From Alphaproteobacteria bacterium (GTDB lineage Bacteria; Pseudomonadota; Alphaproteobacteria; Thalassobaculales; Thalassobaculaceae), in NCBI GenBank assembly GCA_024742275.1, contig JANSYS010000005.1, forward strand, positions 175,727 to 239,726: a DNA stretch of 64,000 bases, given 5' to 3'. Under the pieces are notes generated by a model, which had not been told where the DNA came from, searched no databases, and worked only from the letters and a program-made list of their open reading frames with translations. Positions 36,059 through 45,076 of the stretch are shown here, one piece after another; the stretch's first letter is position 1, and every line of letters starts with the position of its first letter. Made by a program: the position numbers and the translations under genes.

Positions 36059-37243
36059 TTACCGTGTCTCGGCCAGATAGGCCACCGCAGCGTCGACACC
36101 GCCCTCGCCGTGGGGGATGCCCTGGCGCTTGAGCTGCATCTCGACGGTGGCAAGGCAGCCGAGGATCATCGGCTCGTTCAGGTCACCCAGATGGCCGATG
36201 CGGAATACCTTGCCCGACAGCCTCGCCAAGCCGCCACCGAGCGCCAGATTCGTCTCCGACAGGGCCTTGCCGCGGAACACGTCGGCGTCGAAGCCGTCCA
36301 GCATGCGCACCGCGGTCACCGAGTTCGACAGCGCCCCCTCGTCCCGGCCGAACAGGCTCGGCCCGTTGCCTCGACCCCATGCCTTGACCGCCCGCCGCGT
36401 CGCCTCGGCCAGCCGCGCGTGACGGGCGAAGACATGGTCCAGTCCTTCCTCCAACAGCATTCTCAGCCCCTCGCGCATGGCGAAGAACAGGTGGCTGGGC
36501 GCGGTGCCGGCGAAGCGGAGCCGGCCGTTCTCCAACGCCTTGATGCCGTTCCAGTCGAAATACTTGCGCGGCAGAGTGGCGGTCTCGGTCGCCTTCATCG
36601 CCTTCTCGCTGACCCCGGAGATGCCGAGCCCGACCGGCAGCATCAGCCCCTTCTGCGAGCCGGCCACGGCGACGTCCACGCCCCACTCGTCCATACGGAA
36701 ATCCATTGAGGCGAGGGAGGAGATCGTGTCGACCATCAGGAGGGCCGGGTGGTCCAGCTCCCGGATGATCCGGCCGATCGCCTCCACGTCATGGGTCATG
36801 CCGGTCGAGGTCTCGTTGTGGACGACGCAGACCGCCCGGATCTTGCGCTCCTTGTCCTCGCGCAGCGCCTGCTCGACCCTGGCCGGATCGAAGGCCCGGT
36901 CCCAGTCGTTGGCGAGCGTGACCACGTCGAGTCCGACCGCCTCGGCCATCTCGCCCCAGGATTCGGAGAACCGCCCGGTCTCGCACATGAGGACCGTGTC
37001 GCCCGGCGAGCAGGTATTGGTCATCGCCGCGTCCCACGACCCATGCCCCGACGAGGCGTAGACCATGATCTCGCCCTCGGTCTTGAGGATCTTGGCAAGG
37101 TTCTCCTTGCACTCGACTTGAACCTCCCAGAACTCCGGCGTCATGAAGTCGAGCGCGGGACGGTGCATCGCCTGAAGCACGCGGTCCGGGATATTGGTCG
37201 GACCAGGGATGTTCAGGAACTGACGGCCGGGCTGTCGGGACAT
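36059..37243 (-). CDS. Class V aminotransferase (serine-glyoxylate / alanine-glyoxylate type)
   Basis: 394 residues, PLP-dependent. Schiff-base Lys198 in GSQKGLMLP. NIPGPTNIPDRVLQAM opens the protein and VHNETSTGMTHDVEAI with LMVDTISSLAS forms the cofactor site. This is the pattern of serine:glyoxylate aminotransferase (SgaA), which moves the amino group of serine or alanine to glyoxylate. In alphaproteobacteria it serves the serine cycle or purine/glyoxylate catabolism. ATG 37243 follows GGAGCAG. The DUF1330 gene ends 14 bases upstream on the same strand, so the two are probably one transcript. Confidence 0.92.
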   Translation of the reverse strand: MSRQPGRQFLNIPGPTNIPDRVLQAMHRPALDFMTPEFWEVQVECKENLAKILKTEGEIMVYASSGHGSWDAAMTNTCSPGDTVLMCETGRFSESWGEMAEAVGLDVVTLANDWDRAFDPARVEQALREDKERKIRAVCVVHNETSTGMTHDVEAIGRIIRELDHPALLMVDTISSLASMDFRMDEWGVDVAVAGSQKGLMLPVGLGISGVSEKAMKATETATLPRKYFDWNGIKALENGRLRFAGTAPSHLFFAMREGLRMLLEEGLDHVFARHARLAEATRRAVKAWGRGNGPSLFGRDEGALSNSVTAVRMLDGFDADVFRGKALSETNLALGGGLARLSGKVFRIGHLGDLNEPMILGCLATVEMQLKRQGIPHGEGGVDAAVAYLAETR

Positions 37244-37257
37244 GTTCTGCTCCGTTG

Positions 37258-37551
37258 TTATTCCACGCCTTCGACGAGGATCGCATTCGCCCGGCTGGCG
37301 GCGTGGCGCATCGCCTTGGGCCCCTTGTATTCTTCGCTGTGATACCAGGCCTTCGCCTGCTCGTAGCTCGGGAACCGGAGGACGACCATGCGACCCAAAG
37401 GTTCGGCACCTTCCAGCTTTTCGAACGTGCCGCCGCGCACGAGATACTCGCCGCCGTACTGCTTGATCGTCGCCGGCACCTGGACGCGGTACTCCTCGAA
37501 CTTCTCCGCATCCTGAACATCGACCTGAACGATGACGTAACCGTAAGCCAT
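37258..37551 (-). CDS. DUF1330 family protein
   Basis: 97 residues forming one ferredoxin-like alpha/beta domain: YGYVIVQVDVQDAEKFEEYRVQVPATIKQYGGEYLVRGG, then MVVLRFPSYEQAKAWYHSEEYKG. This is the standard DUF1330 layout of dimeric small proteins of unknown role. ATG 37551 follows GGAGGAAAG. It is the first gene of a two-gene unit with the class V aminotransferase. Confidence 0.92.
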   Translation of the reverse strand: MAYGYVIVQVDVQDAEKFEEYRVQVPATIKQYGGEYLVRGGTFEKLEGAEPLGRMVVLRFPSYEQAKAWYHSEEYKGPKAMRHAASRANAILVEGVE

Positions 37552-37876
37552 GATCTTTCCTCCGCAACTCGGTTCCATGGTGACGCAAACACGTCGATTG
37601 CGCGCGCGAGACAATCTCATAGACCCATGAGCTGGATTTGTCCGTAGCGCGCGGGCAGTGCGGAACGTGGCTTAATCCGTCATGTGCCTTGATCGCTGAC
37701 ATGTGGCGGCACAACAACTTGATATCGCATAGTGGCCGGGCCGCGCACGACGGTAAGATCAACTCGGTGATCGGACAGACTGACTGGAGTGCCTTCGATA
37801 AAGAGTTCCAACCGACCTCCGGTTTCCAAGGGGTCTGGAAGCGGATCACGGCAAAGTAGGGATATGAACGTCGTCC
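37552..37876 (+). other. Intergenic region with no supported gene
   Basis: About 325 bases between the DUF1330 gene (minus) and an unrecognised membrane protein (plus). A 73-codon frame at 37638-37859 (start TTG) has a tryptophan-rich end but no ribosome-binding site and no family. Base composition here and in the next gene is clearly less GC-rich than the rest of the window, which suggests acquired DNA. No tRNA or repeat was seen. Confidence 0.4.
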
Positions 37877-39001
37877 ATGAACAACCTTTCTCCGCCGACA
37901 TCGATCACCGGCTCCATCCCGCTGGACGCGGTTCTTGATGGCAGTGCCGAATCTCGGGTCGATCCTGAGTTGGTCCACCAACTTGAGCAGGACCGCAAGG
38001 CCGCTGAAACATCCAAGCAGAATCGGGTAATCGCGTTGGCACTCATCCTGCCCATAGGATTCGTCTTTTTGGTGCTCGCCTTCGTCCTCGGCCCGAAGCT
38101 CATTCTCAAACTCGGATCCGCTGCGGTGTTCGTCAATCTGGCGAAAACAGTCGGACTAACCGGGCGGTTTCTGGCCAACATCCTGATGGCGAAGAAAACC
38201 GGGAAAGCCATCATCACAGGACTGGTTCTTGTTATCAGTGGCTTCGCAATCGCCCCGGTTGTCGGGCACCGCCGACGTTTGCGTCGGCAGATTTTGGAAC
38301 CTCTGGTTCAGCGGGTTGAAGGCCTATCTTTCGCCGGGCCCACGGATCTAGAACAGAATCTGGGGTCCAGCGTTCAGAGCCTGCTGCGGCAAACTCAGTT
38401 TCGGCGGGGCCTGGAAATAACGACGCCAGACTGGTCTCAGGCCGTTTCCTTGAAAATGAACCAGTTGACGGTCTTTTTCGTCCCTATCGAGTTTTCAAAA
38501 TTCTCAATTTTTCGAAAAATGCCGAGGGTGACCTTTACTGGCACGGCAATACTGACCCGGTACCCGGACGACGCCGCAAATAAGGCCCTTCATATCGACT
38601 GGCGATCCGCGCGACTCGATCGGAAATCCGTCCGGTCACCCGGCTACGTTCCGATGACACAAGCGACTATGCCGTGGCGTCGGGATCTGATTAACAGTCT
38701 GACAGGGTCCGTTGGCTTCTGCGATATCGATATGACGAAGTCCGGATGGGAACGCCACGGTATGGCGTTCCGGGAAGGACGGCTTGTCGTCCTCACGGCT
38801 CCCTTTCCGATTCTGAACCATACAATGATAGGAAGCACCCGGCCGATTGGTGACGTTCTCAGCCGGTTCTTCAATAGCGTCAGAAGCATTGCTGAAGCGA
38901 GCGCTGCCCTGGAGCGGTGTCTGACAATCGAAGCTGAACCCACCGTTTTCTCAGCCCGTCAAAACGGTAGTATGGCTGACAAGAACAAGTTAGCGCCATG
39001 A
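37877..39001 (+). CDS. Unrecognised membrane-anchored protein
   Basis: 374 residues. A polar N-terminus (about 1-45) is followed by a hydrophobic helix (VIALALILPIGFVFLVLAFVLG), an intermediate segment and a second helix (AIITGLVLVISGFAIAPVVG) ending near 130. After that comes a large basic domain rich in strands and aromatic residues (VTFTGTAILTRYP, GMAFREGRLVVLTAPFPIL). The layout recalls DUF3137-like proteins, but I could not confirm it. Codon use and GC are lower than in neighbouring genes, which argues for recent acquisition or a fast-evolving gene. It stands alone, between a 325-base gap and a convergent hydrolase. Confidence 0.6.
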   Translation: MNNLSPPTSITGSIPLDAVLDGSAESRVDPELVHQLEQDRKAAETSKQNRVIALALILPIGFVFLVLAFVLGPKLILKLGSAAVFVNLAKTVGLTGRFLANILMAKKTGKAIITGLVLVISGFAIAPVVGHRRRLRRQILEPLVQRVEGLSFAGPTDLEQNLGSSVQSLLRQTQFRRGLEITTPDWSQAVSLKMNQLTVFFVPIEFSKFSIFRKMPRVTFTGTAILTRYPDDAANKALHIDWRSARLDRKSVRSPGYVPMTQATMPWRRDLINSLTGSVGFCDIDMTKSGWERHGMAFREGRLVVLTAPFPILNHTMIGSTRPIGDVLSRFFNSVRSIAEASAALERCLTIEAEPTVFSARQNGSMADKNKLAP

Positions 39002-39061
39002 CCTCGCCCCGGGCAGATGCGGAGATCCGCTCAGGACGAGGCTGGATATCTGACGATACTC

Positions 39062-39805
39062 CTATTGCGTCGCTAGATTGGTCGCCAGGAATCCGGTGAA
39101 GGCGTTCCAGGATTTGGTGTCGGCCACTTCGCGGTAACGGTTGCTGCCGAACACGGTGAAGGCGTGCGGGGCGCCGGAATAGACCTGGATCTCATAGGTG
39201 ACGCCCGCGCTCTCCAGTTCCTCCGACAGGGCCGCGACCTGGCTCATCGGGATCGCCGCGTCGGCGCCGCCATGGGCGACCAGGATCGGCGCGGTGTCGG
39301 CCGCGTAGCCCTGGCCCTCGGGCGTCGACAGGCCGCCGTGGAAGGTGGCGTAGCCGGCGACGTTCTCCGCCTTACCGGACCGGGCCAGCTCCAGCGTCGC
39401 CGCCCCGCCGAAACAGTAGCCCATGACCACGGTGGCGCCGTCGCTCGCCTTGCGGGCCTCGGCCAGGCCGCCGAGGATCAGGGCGCGCATCCGCTCCCGG
39501 TCCTGATAGAGCTTGCCGGTCTCCGCCTTCTTGGCGCCGGTCTCGACCGGGCGGTTACCCTTGCCGTAGAGATCGACCGCGAAGGCGTCGTAGCCGAGCT
39601 CCGCCAGCATCTCCGCCCGCTTCTCCTCGTAATCCGTCAGGCCGTCCCAGTCGTGGATGATCAGCACGAGGCCCTTGGACTCGCCGGAAGCCTCGGCGCG
39701 GTAGCCGGTGAAGGCTTCGCCGTCGATCGTGTATTCCACATGCTCCCCCGCGAAGGTGGCGGAAGGCAGCAGGATCGCAAGCGCTGCGGTTGCCAGAAAT
39801 CTCAT
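39062..39805 (-). CDS. Exported dienelactone-hydrolase-family protein
   Basis: 247 residues. A signal peptide (MRFLATAALAILLPSATFAG) predicts a periplasmic enzyme. The alpha/beta hydrolase triad is Cys131 (MGYCFGGA), Asp182 (GGADAAIP) and His214 (GAPHAFTV), which is exactly the dienelactone hydrolase pattern with Cys in place of Ser. HDWDGLTDYEEKRAEML and VDLYGKGNRP are further family marks. Substrates of exported members are not settled. It is divergent from the O-methyltransferase gene with about 245 bases between them. Confidence 0.9.
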   Translation of the reverse strand: MRFLATAALAILLPSATFAGEHVEYTIDGEAFTGYRAEASGESKGLVLIIHDWDGLTDYEEKRAEMLAELGYDAFAVDLYGKGNRPVETGAKKAETGKLYQDRERMRALILGGLAEARKASDGATVVMGYCFGGAATLELARSGKAENVAGYATFHGGLSTPEGQGYAADTAPILVAHGGADAAIPMSQVAALSEELESAGVTYEIQVYSGAPHAFTVFGSNRYREVADTKSWNAFTGFLATNLATQ

Positions 39806-40051
39806 GGAAAACTCTCCCTGTGGCGATGTTGCTCTTGTCCGTGCCTAGGGAAATGTAGACCGAAAGCGCTTTCTCAAGTCGCGACCGGCACGCAAGCCGG
39901 GGAAGTTTGTCTCATCAACGACGAATGACAGCCGAAATGTCGTTTTCGGTACATTGAGGGTTTGGCCGAAACCCTCGATCGGTTAAGGTCATATTGCGTT
40001 GCAGCATGCGCAAGTTCGAACGACGTATCAACGGCTGAAAAGGTGAGACCT

Positions 40052-41080
40052 GTGAAACCGATCCAATCCGCCGAGGACATTTCCGAGCTCGCCTTCGGGT
40101 TCATGGCCTCGAAGGCTCTGTTCGCGGCCCTCCATGTGGATGTGTTCGGCGCTCTTTCGGACGGCCCGAGGACGCTTGCGGATCTGGCGGCGACGACGAA
40201 GGTTCCGGAACGGCGGATGCAGACGCTGGTGACGGCCCTGCCCTCGGTCGGTCTGCTGGTCCGCGACGGCGACAAGATCGCCAACGCGCCGGCGAGCGAA
40301 GCGTACCTGGTGCGGGACAACACCAACTATTTCGGCGACTACCTGCGGTTCCAGATCGACCGGCAGATGTATCCGTTCATGGAGAACCTCGACAAGGTCC
40401 TGCGCGGTGACATGGAAGAGGTCGAGTATCCCGACTATGCGTCCTGGATGGCCGATCGGGGGCACGCGGAAATGTTCAGCCGCTCGCAGCATTCGGGGTC
40501 GCTCGGTCCCGGCGCGGTCCTCGCCAAGCGCCTGATGACGGAAGGCGCGCTGCCGGAGGACGCCGGCTCGATGCTCGACGTCGGCGGCGGCTCGGGCGCC
40601 TTCTCCATCATGTTCTGCAAGCGCTTTCCGAAGTTGCATGCGACGGTGCTCGACTTTCCGAACGTGATCGAGGTCGGCAAGACCTTCGTCGCGGAGGAGG
40701 AGATGACCGATCGGGTCGCGTTCGTCGCCGGCGACGGGACCAACGCGAACTGGCCGACCGATCAGGACATCGTGCTGATGAGCTACCTGTTCTCCGGCGT
40801 CCCGGGCGAGGCCATCGACAAGCTCTGCGACGACGCGTTCCGCGTGCTGAAGCCGGGCGGCCTGATCGCCATCCACGACTTCATGGTAACTGACGACCGC
40901 AAGGGGCCCGCGCTCGCCGCCCTGTGGCAGCTGCAGCACATGGTCTACACCCCCGATGGCGTCGGCATGACTCCCGGCTTCGTCGAGAAGCATCTGAAGA
41001 AGGCGGGGTTCACGATCGAGATCGACGACGATCTGATCCCCGGCATGACCCGGGTGATGACGGGCCGAAAGCCGGGCTGA
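40052..41080 (+). CDS. SAM-dependent O-methyltransferase, class I (plant-COMT-like)
   Basis: 342 residues. A helical N-terminal dimerisation/winged-helix part (SKALFAALHVDVFGAL, then DLAATTKVPERRMQTLVTAL) is followed by the catalytic Rossmann domain with motif I LDVGGGSGAFSIMFC, then VLDFPNVIEVG, and VLMSYLFSGVPGE. This is the layout of CrtF/hydroxyneurosporene and caffeate-type O-methyltransferases. The start is GTG 40052, preceded by AAGGTGAG with good spacing. The frame continues 30 codons upstream without a site. It ends convergently with pyk, separated by a strong stem-loop. The acceptor is unknown. Confidence 0.88.
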   Translation: MKPIQSAEDISELAFGFMASKALFAALHVDVFGALSDGPRTLADLAATTKVPERRMQTLVTALPSVGLLVRDGDKIANAPASEAYLVRDNTNYFGDYLRFQIDRQMYPFMENLDKVLRGDMEEVEYPDYASWMADRGHAEMFSRSQHSGSLGPGAVLAKRLMTEGALPEDAGSMLDVGGGSGAFSIMFCKRFPKLHATVLDFPNVIEVGKTFVAEEEMTDRVAFVAGDGTNANWPTDQDIVLMSYLFSGVPGEAIDKLCDDAFRVLKPGGLIAIHDFMVTDDRKGPALAALWQLQHMVYTPDGVGMTPGFVEKHLKKAGFTIEIDDDLIPGMTRVMTGRKPG

Positions 41081-41091
41081 TCCGTCAGAGA

Positions 41092-41122
41092 CCATCCTCC
41101 CGGACAGGATCCGGGAGGATGG
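41092..41122. terminator. Two-way terminator between the methyltransferase and pyk
   Basis: A perfect 13-bp stem (41092-41104 with 41110-41122) and a five-base loop lie between two convergent stop codons. There is no T-run on either side. Its position fits termination of both genes. Confidence 0.65.
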
Positions 41123-41129
41123 GGCTCGA

Positions 41130-42545
41130 TCAGGGAATCCGCTCGACCCGCAGCACGTTGGTCGAGCCGGGCTTGCCCATCGGCACGCCGGCCGTGATGA
41201 CCACCTTGTCGCCGGTCCCGGCGAAGCCTTCGCTTTTCGCAACTTCGGTGGCGCGCTGGACGATGGCGGAGAACCGCTCCTCCTGAGCGATAGCGACGGC
41301 GTGAACGCCCCAGGCCATGGCCAGACGGCGGGCCGTCTTCATCGACGACGTGATGCAGAGGATCGGCACCGTCGGGCGCTCCCGGGAGGCCCGGATCGTG
41401 GTCGACCCGGACGTCGTGTAGGTCACGATGCAGCCTGCGTCGATCGACTCCGCAACCTCTCGGGCCGCCAGCGTAATCGCATCCGATACCGTGCGGTCCG
41501 GCGTCGGCTGGTCCGCATGGGCCGCGGACAGGTAGAAGTCGTCGCTCTCCACGGTTCGGATGATCTGGTTCATCATCGTCACCGATTCCATCGGATACTT
41601 GCCGGCCGCGGTTTCGGCCGAGAGCATCACCGCATCGGCGTTGTCGTAGACGGCGGTCGCCACATCCGATGCTTCAGCCCGGGTCGGCGACGGGGCGTTG
41701 ACCATGCTGTCGAGCATCTGGGTCGCGACGATGACCGGCTTTCCCAGGGAACGGCACAGCCGGACGATGCGCTTCTGGATCGGCGGCACCTGCTCCGGCG
41801 GCAGTTCCACGCCGAGATCGCCGCGCGCGACCATCACGGCATCGGCGATCTCGACAATCTGCTCGAGTTGATCGATGGCCGCCGGTTTTTCAAGTTTAAC
41901 CAGAACCGACGCCCGCCCTGCGATCAGTTTCCGAGCCTCGGCCACGTCCTCCGGCCGCTGCACGAAGGACAGCGCGATCCAATCCGCCCCCATGTCCAGG
42001 GCGAAACGCATATCGTCCTGATCCTTCGGGGTCAGTGCCGACAACGGCAGCAACGCACCCGGCACGTTCACGCCCTTGCGGTCCGATAACGGACCGCCCG
42101 TGACCACCTCGGTCTCGGCGGACTTGCCGTCGCATTTCACGACCCGCAGCCGGACCTTACCGTCGTCAAGAAGCAAGTCGGTGCCGGCCTCCAACGCAGC
42201 GAAGATCTCCGGATGGGGAAGCGTGACCCGCTCCCGCGTCCCCGGTCCGTCCTTGAGCTCAAGTCGGAACTTGTCTCCCGCCTTCAGGTCGATCGGTCCG
42301 TTCGGGAAGGTCCCGATGCGGAGCTTGGGGCCTTGCAGGTCGGCCATGATGGAGATCGGTCGACCGCTCTCCTTCTCGAGCGCCCGGACGATGTCGCACC
42401 GTTCCTGATGATCTTCGTGGCTCCCGTGGGAGAAATTGAAGCGGAATACGTCCACCCCCGCCTCGAACAGGTGGCGGATCATTTCGGCGTCGGAGCTGGC
42501 CGGTCCCAGCGTCGCGACGATCTTGGTACTGCGGAAGCGTCTCAT
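41130..42545 (-). CDS. pyk: Pyruvate kinase
   Basis: Converts phosphoenolpyruvate and ADP to pyruvate and ATP. 471 residues from ATG 42545 (MRRFRSTKIVATLGPAS). The barrel motifs are FNFSHGSHEDH, ADLQGPKLR, the catalytic-site loop VLVKLEKPAAIDQL (Lys-Glu), ARGDLGVE, and VIVATQMLDSM with NADAVMLSAETAAGKYP. A C-terminal regulatory domain follows (SDAITLAAREVAESIDAG...YTTSGSTTIRASRERP). An alternative ATG at 42557 adds four residues; neither has a clear ribosome-binding site. The gene is divergent from the EamA transporter, with about 140 bases between them. Confidence 0.95.
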   Translation of the reverse strand: MRRFRSTKIVATLGPASSDAEMIRHLFEAGVDVFRFNFSHGSHEDHQERCDIVRALEKESGRPISIMADLQGPKLRIGTFPNGPIDLKAGDKFRLELKDGPGTRERVTLPHPEIFAALEAGTDLLLDDGKVRLRVVKCDGKSAETEVVTGGPLSDRKGVNVPGALLPLSALTPKDQDDMRFALDMGADWIALSFVQRPEDVAEARKLIAGRASVLVKLEKPAAIDQLEQIVEIADAVMVARGDLGVELPPEQVPPIQKRIVRLCRSLGKPVIVATQMLDSMVNAPSPTRAEASDVATAVYDNADAVMLSAETAAGKYPMESVTMMNQIIRTVESDDFYLSAAHADQPTPDRTVSDAITLAAREVAESIDAGCIVTYTTSGSTTIRASRERPTVPILCITSSMKTARRLAMAWGVHAVAIAQEERFSAIVQRATEVAKSEGFAGTGDKVVITAGVPMGKPGSTNVLRVERIP

Positions 42546-42688
42546 GGGCCAAGACATCGCACGGATTGATGACAAACGTAAGCATAACCAAGCTGCCGAG
42601 CGGGGCCAAAGCAGGATCGACAAGGACCTTTGTATCTTCATTGGCTGTCTTATAGTCTGCTAGGCAACGAATCCATCCGGAGGTAGCG

Positions 42689-43711
42689 ATGGCCTCGAAC
42701 GAGGGCACGCCCAATGTAGGCCAATCCGGGGCGGGCAACCCTGTCCATGGCGGTCCCCCCAGATCGTTGGCGCTGCTCGCCTATCTCGCCGCCTTTGCCG
42801 GCGTCTGCGGCCACGCCTCCAGCGAGTTCGTCGTCAAGCTGACGCAGCTTCAGGGTGCGGAGGTCACCGTGTGGCGCTTCATGCTCGGCGGCGCGGCCCT
42901 GGTACTGGTCTCCCTCGCCCGGGCGCAGACCCGTGATCTCCTCACGCCGCTGCGCCAGGATTTCCTGGCTGTGGCGGGCTTGTCGATCTTCGGCATGGCC
43001 TTCGCCCAGTTCCTGTTCCATTGGGCCCTCGACTACGCGAGCGTGGTGCAGGTGGCGACCATGGTGACCACCATGCCGATCTTCGTCGTCTTCGTGCTCC
43101 GCATCGTCGACGGGACGCCTATCACCGGCCCGAAGCTGGTAAGCGGCGTCGGCGCCTTCCTCGGCTGCCTGTTCCTGCTGACCGACGGGGTGCTCGACCG
43201 GCTCGACGGAGGCGGCAGTTCCCTGCCCGGCATCTTGCTTGCGGTCGGCTGCGCGGTGGTTGGCGCCTGCTACCTCGTCCTGGTCAGGCCGCTGATCAAG
43301 AAGTACGGCGCCATCCGGATGACCACCTACACATTCGCCCTCGGCGCCGTCGCCATGTGGTTCGTCGCAGGGTTTCTCTGGGGTATTTGGGTGGATCCGA
43401 CGACCCTGTTCGACCGACCGACGGATCAGGCTGCGGCACTGATCACGCTCGGCATCTGGAACACCTGCATCGGCTTCATCCTCTGGCTTTGGGGCCTTGG
43501 CAACGTCCCGGACCCCGCGCGGGGCAACTATCTGTTCTTCCTGAAGCCCGTGATCGCGGCGTTCCTCGCCTTCTTCATCCTGGGCGACACCATTACCCTG
43601 CCGCAACTCCTCGCAATTGTGGCGATCACCGGTTTCGTGCTGGGCGAGATGTTCTATGACGATATCCGCGCGGCGCTCGGCTATCCACGGAACGGAATCA
43701 AACGAACCTAG
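42689..43711 (+). CDS. EamA/DMT-superfamily transporter
   Basis: Ten-helix inner-membrane exporter of 340 residues made from two EamA repeats. The first (about 28-165) includes HASSEFVVKLTQLQGAEVTVWRFMLGG and YASVVQVATMVTTMPIFVVF. The second (about 185-330) includes GIWNTCIGFILWLWGLGNVPDPARGNYLFFLKPVIAAFLAFFILGD. DMT proteins export metabolites such as amino acids or nucleobases; the ligand cannot be told. The N-terminal 25 residues are polar and rich in Gly and Asn. CGGAGG precedes ATG 42689. It is divergent from pyk and about 130 bases ahead of the thiolase gene on the same strand. Confidence 0.9.
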   Translation: MASNEGTPNVGQSGAGNPVHGGPPRSLALLAYLAAFAGVCGHASSEFVVKLTQLQGAEVTVWRFMLGGAALVLVSLARAQTRDLLTPLRQDFLAVAGLSIFGMAFAQFLFHWALDYASVVQVATMVTTMPIFVVFVLRIVDGTPITGPKLVSGVGAFLGCLFLLTDGVLDRLDGGGSSLPGILLAVGCAVVGACYLVLVRPLIKKYGAIRMTTYTFALGAVAMWFVAGFLWGIWVDPTTLFDRPTDQAAALITLGIWNTCIGFILWLWGLGNVPDPARGNYLFFLKPVIAAFLAFFILGDTITLPQLLAIVAITGFVLGEMFYDDIRAALGYPRNGIKRT

Positions 43712-43842
43712 AACCCGCGCGGGGACGCGGCCGCGATCCGGCGCTCAACGGCACCCCGGGGGTTCAAGCGGCATTCCAACATGGCTTGTCCTCCGGCCTC
43801 CGCCACGCCACTGTGCGGGCGATTTGGCGAATGGAGGAAACG

Positions 43843-45030
43843 ATGCCCGCACAAGAAATCGTCATCGCCGGCGGCAAGCGCACCCCGTTCGGCGATTTCG
43901 GTAAGTCGCTGAAGGACGTCCCGCTGTCGACCCTCGCGACCCACGCCGCTTCCGCCTGTGTCCAGGAAGCGGGCCTGTCGCCGGAGAAGATCGATCACGC
44001 GGTCTGGGGCAATGTGCTGCCGGTCGATCCGGACGGCTACTATGTCGGTCGCGTCGCCGCCTTGAACATCGGCATGCCCGACTCGAGCTGCGCGCTGGGC
44101 GTGAACCGGGCGTGCGGGTCCGGCACCCAGGCGATCCTGACCGCGGCCCAGCAGATCATGTCGGGCCACTCCGCCATCGCGATCGCCGGCGGCGGCGAGA
44201 ACTTCTCCCGCGGCGCCTATGCCCAGACCGGGATGCGCTGGGGCGTGACCCGGGGGCGGCAGACCTTGGAAGATACTGTGGAGTGGGCCTACTCGGATCC
44301 GTTCGGCCACGGTCTTATGGGGGCGACGGCCGAGAACCTGGCCGAGGACTTCCAATACCGGCGCGAGGATATGGATGCCTGGGGCGTGATGTCGCAACAG
44401 CGGGCGGGCGCCGCGATGGAAAGCGGGTTCCTGGCAAAGCAGATCGCGCCGATCGAGGTGCCGGAGGGGCGCAAGGGCACCCGGCTGATGTCGGCGGACG
44501 AGTTTCCCCGCCCCTCGGTGACGGTGGAAAAGCTGGGGGCCCTCAAGCCGGTTTTCCGCAAGGGCGGGCAGGTTACGCCCGGCAATTCCTCCGGCGTGAC
44601 CGATGGCGCCGCTTGGGTCGTCGTCGGCGATCGGGCCGCTCTCGAAGCCGAGGGTGTCCGGCCCCGCGTCCGGCTGGTCGATTGGACGATCGTCGGCGTG
44701 CCGCCGCGGATCATGGGATGCGGACCCGTGCCGGCGATCCGCGCGCTCTGGGAGAAGCGCGGCCTCAAAGCCTCCGATGTCGACTATTATGAGATCAATG
44801 AGGCTTTCGCCGTGGTGAACCTCCATGCCGAGAAGGAGCTTGGCGTTCCCCGAGACGTGACCAACCTCTACGGCGGCGGCATCTCCATCGGCCATCCGCC
44901 GGGCGCGACCGGGGTCCGCATGGCTCTGGTGGCGATGCAGCATCTGGAGGAAACAGGGCAGCGCCATGCTATCCTTTCCATGTGCATGGGCGCCGGCCAG
45001 GGAATGGCGGTTCTACTCGAGCGTCTCTGA
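43843..45030 (+). CDS. Thiolase family protein (acetyl-CoA acetyltransferase)
   Basis: 395 residues. Nucleophile Cys91 in NRACGSGTQAI, catalytic His in the GHPPGATG loop, and a second Cys in MCMGAGQGM near the C-terminus make the complete thiolase set. It either condenses two acetyl-CoA or cleaves 3-ketoacyl-CoA; 3-oxoadipyl-CoA thiolase (the last step of the pca pathway) is possible but cannot be shown. ATG 43843 has GGAGGAAACG just upstream. The frame extends 19 codons further without support. A PAS-type gene follows 46 bases later and may be in the same transcript. Confidence 0.93.
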   Translation: MPAQEIVIAGGKRTPFGDFGKSLKDVPLSTLATHAASACVQEAGLSPEKIDHAVWGNVLPVDPDGYYVGRVAALNIGMPDSSCALGVNRACGSGTQAILTAAQQIMSGHSAIAIAGGGENFSRGAYAQTGMRWGVTRGRQTLEDTVEWAYSDPFGHGLMGATAENLAEDFQYRREDMDAWGVMSQQRAGAAMESGFLAKQIAPIEVPEGRKGTRLMSADEFPRPSVTVEKLGALKPVFRKGGQVTPGNSSGVTDGAAWVVVGDRAALEAEGVRPRVRLVDWTIVGVPPRIMGCGPVPAIRALWEKRGLKASDVDYYEINEAFAVVNLHAEKELGVPRDVTNLYGGGISIGHPPGATGVRMALVAMQHLEETGQRHAILSMCMGAGQGMAVLLERL

Positions 45031-45076
45031 CGGCCCGACTGTTGGTCTGCCCAGAGTTCGGCCACGGGAGGCAACG

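Noticed and set aside
37638..37859. Small protein of 73 codons
   Set aside because: TTG start without a ribosome-binding site and no recognisable domain. It is described only as part of the gap.
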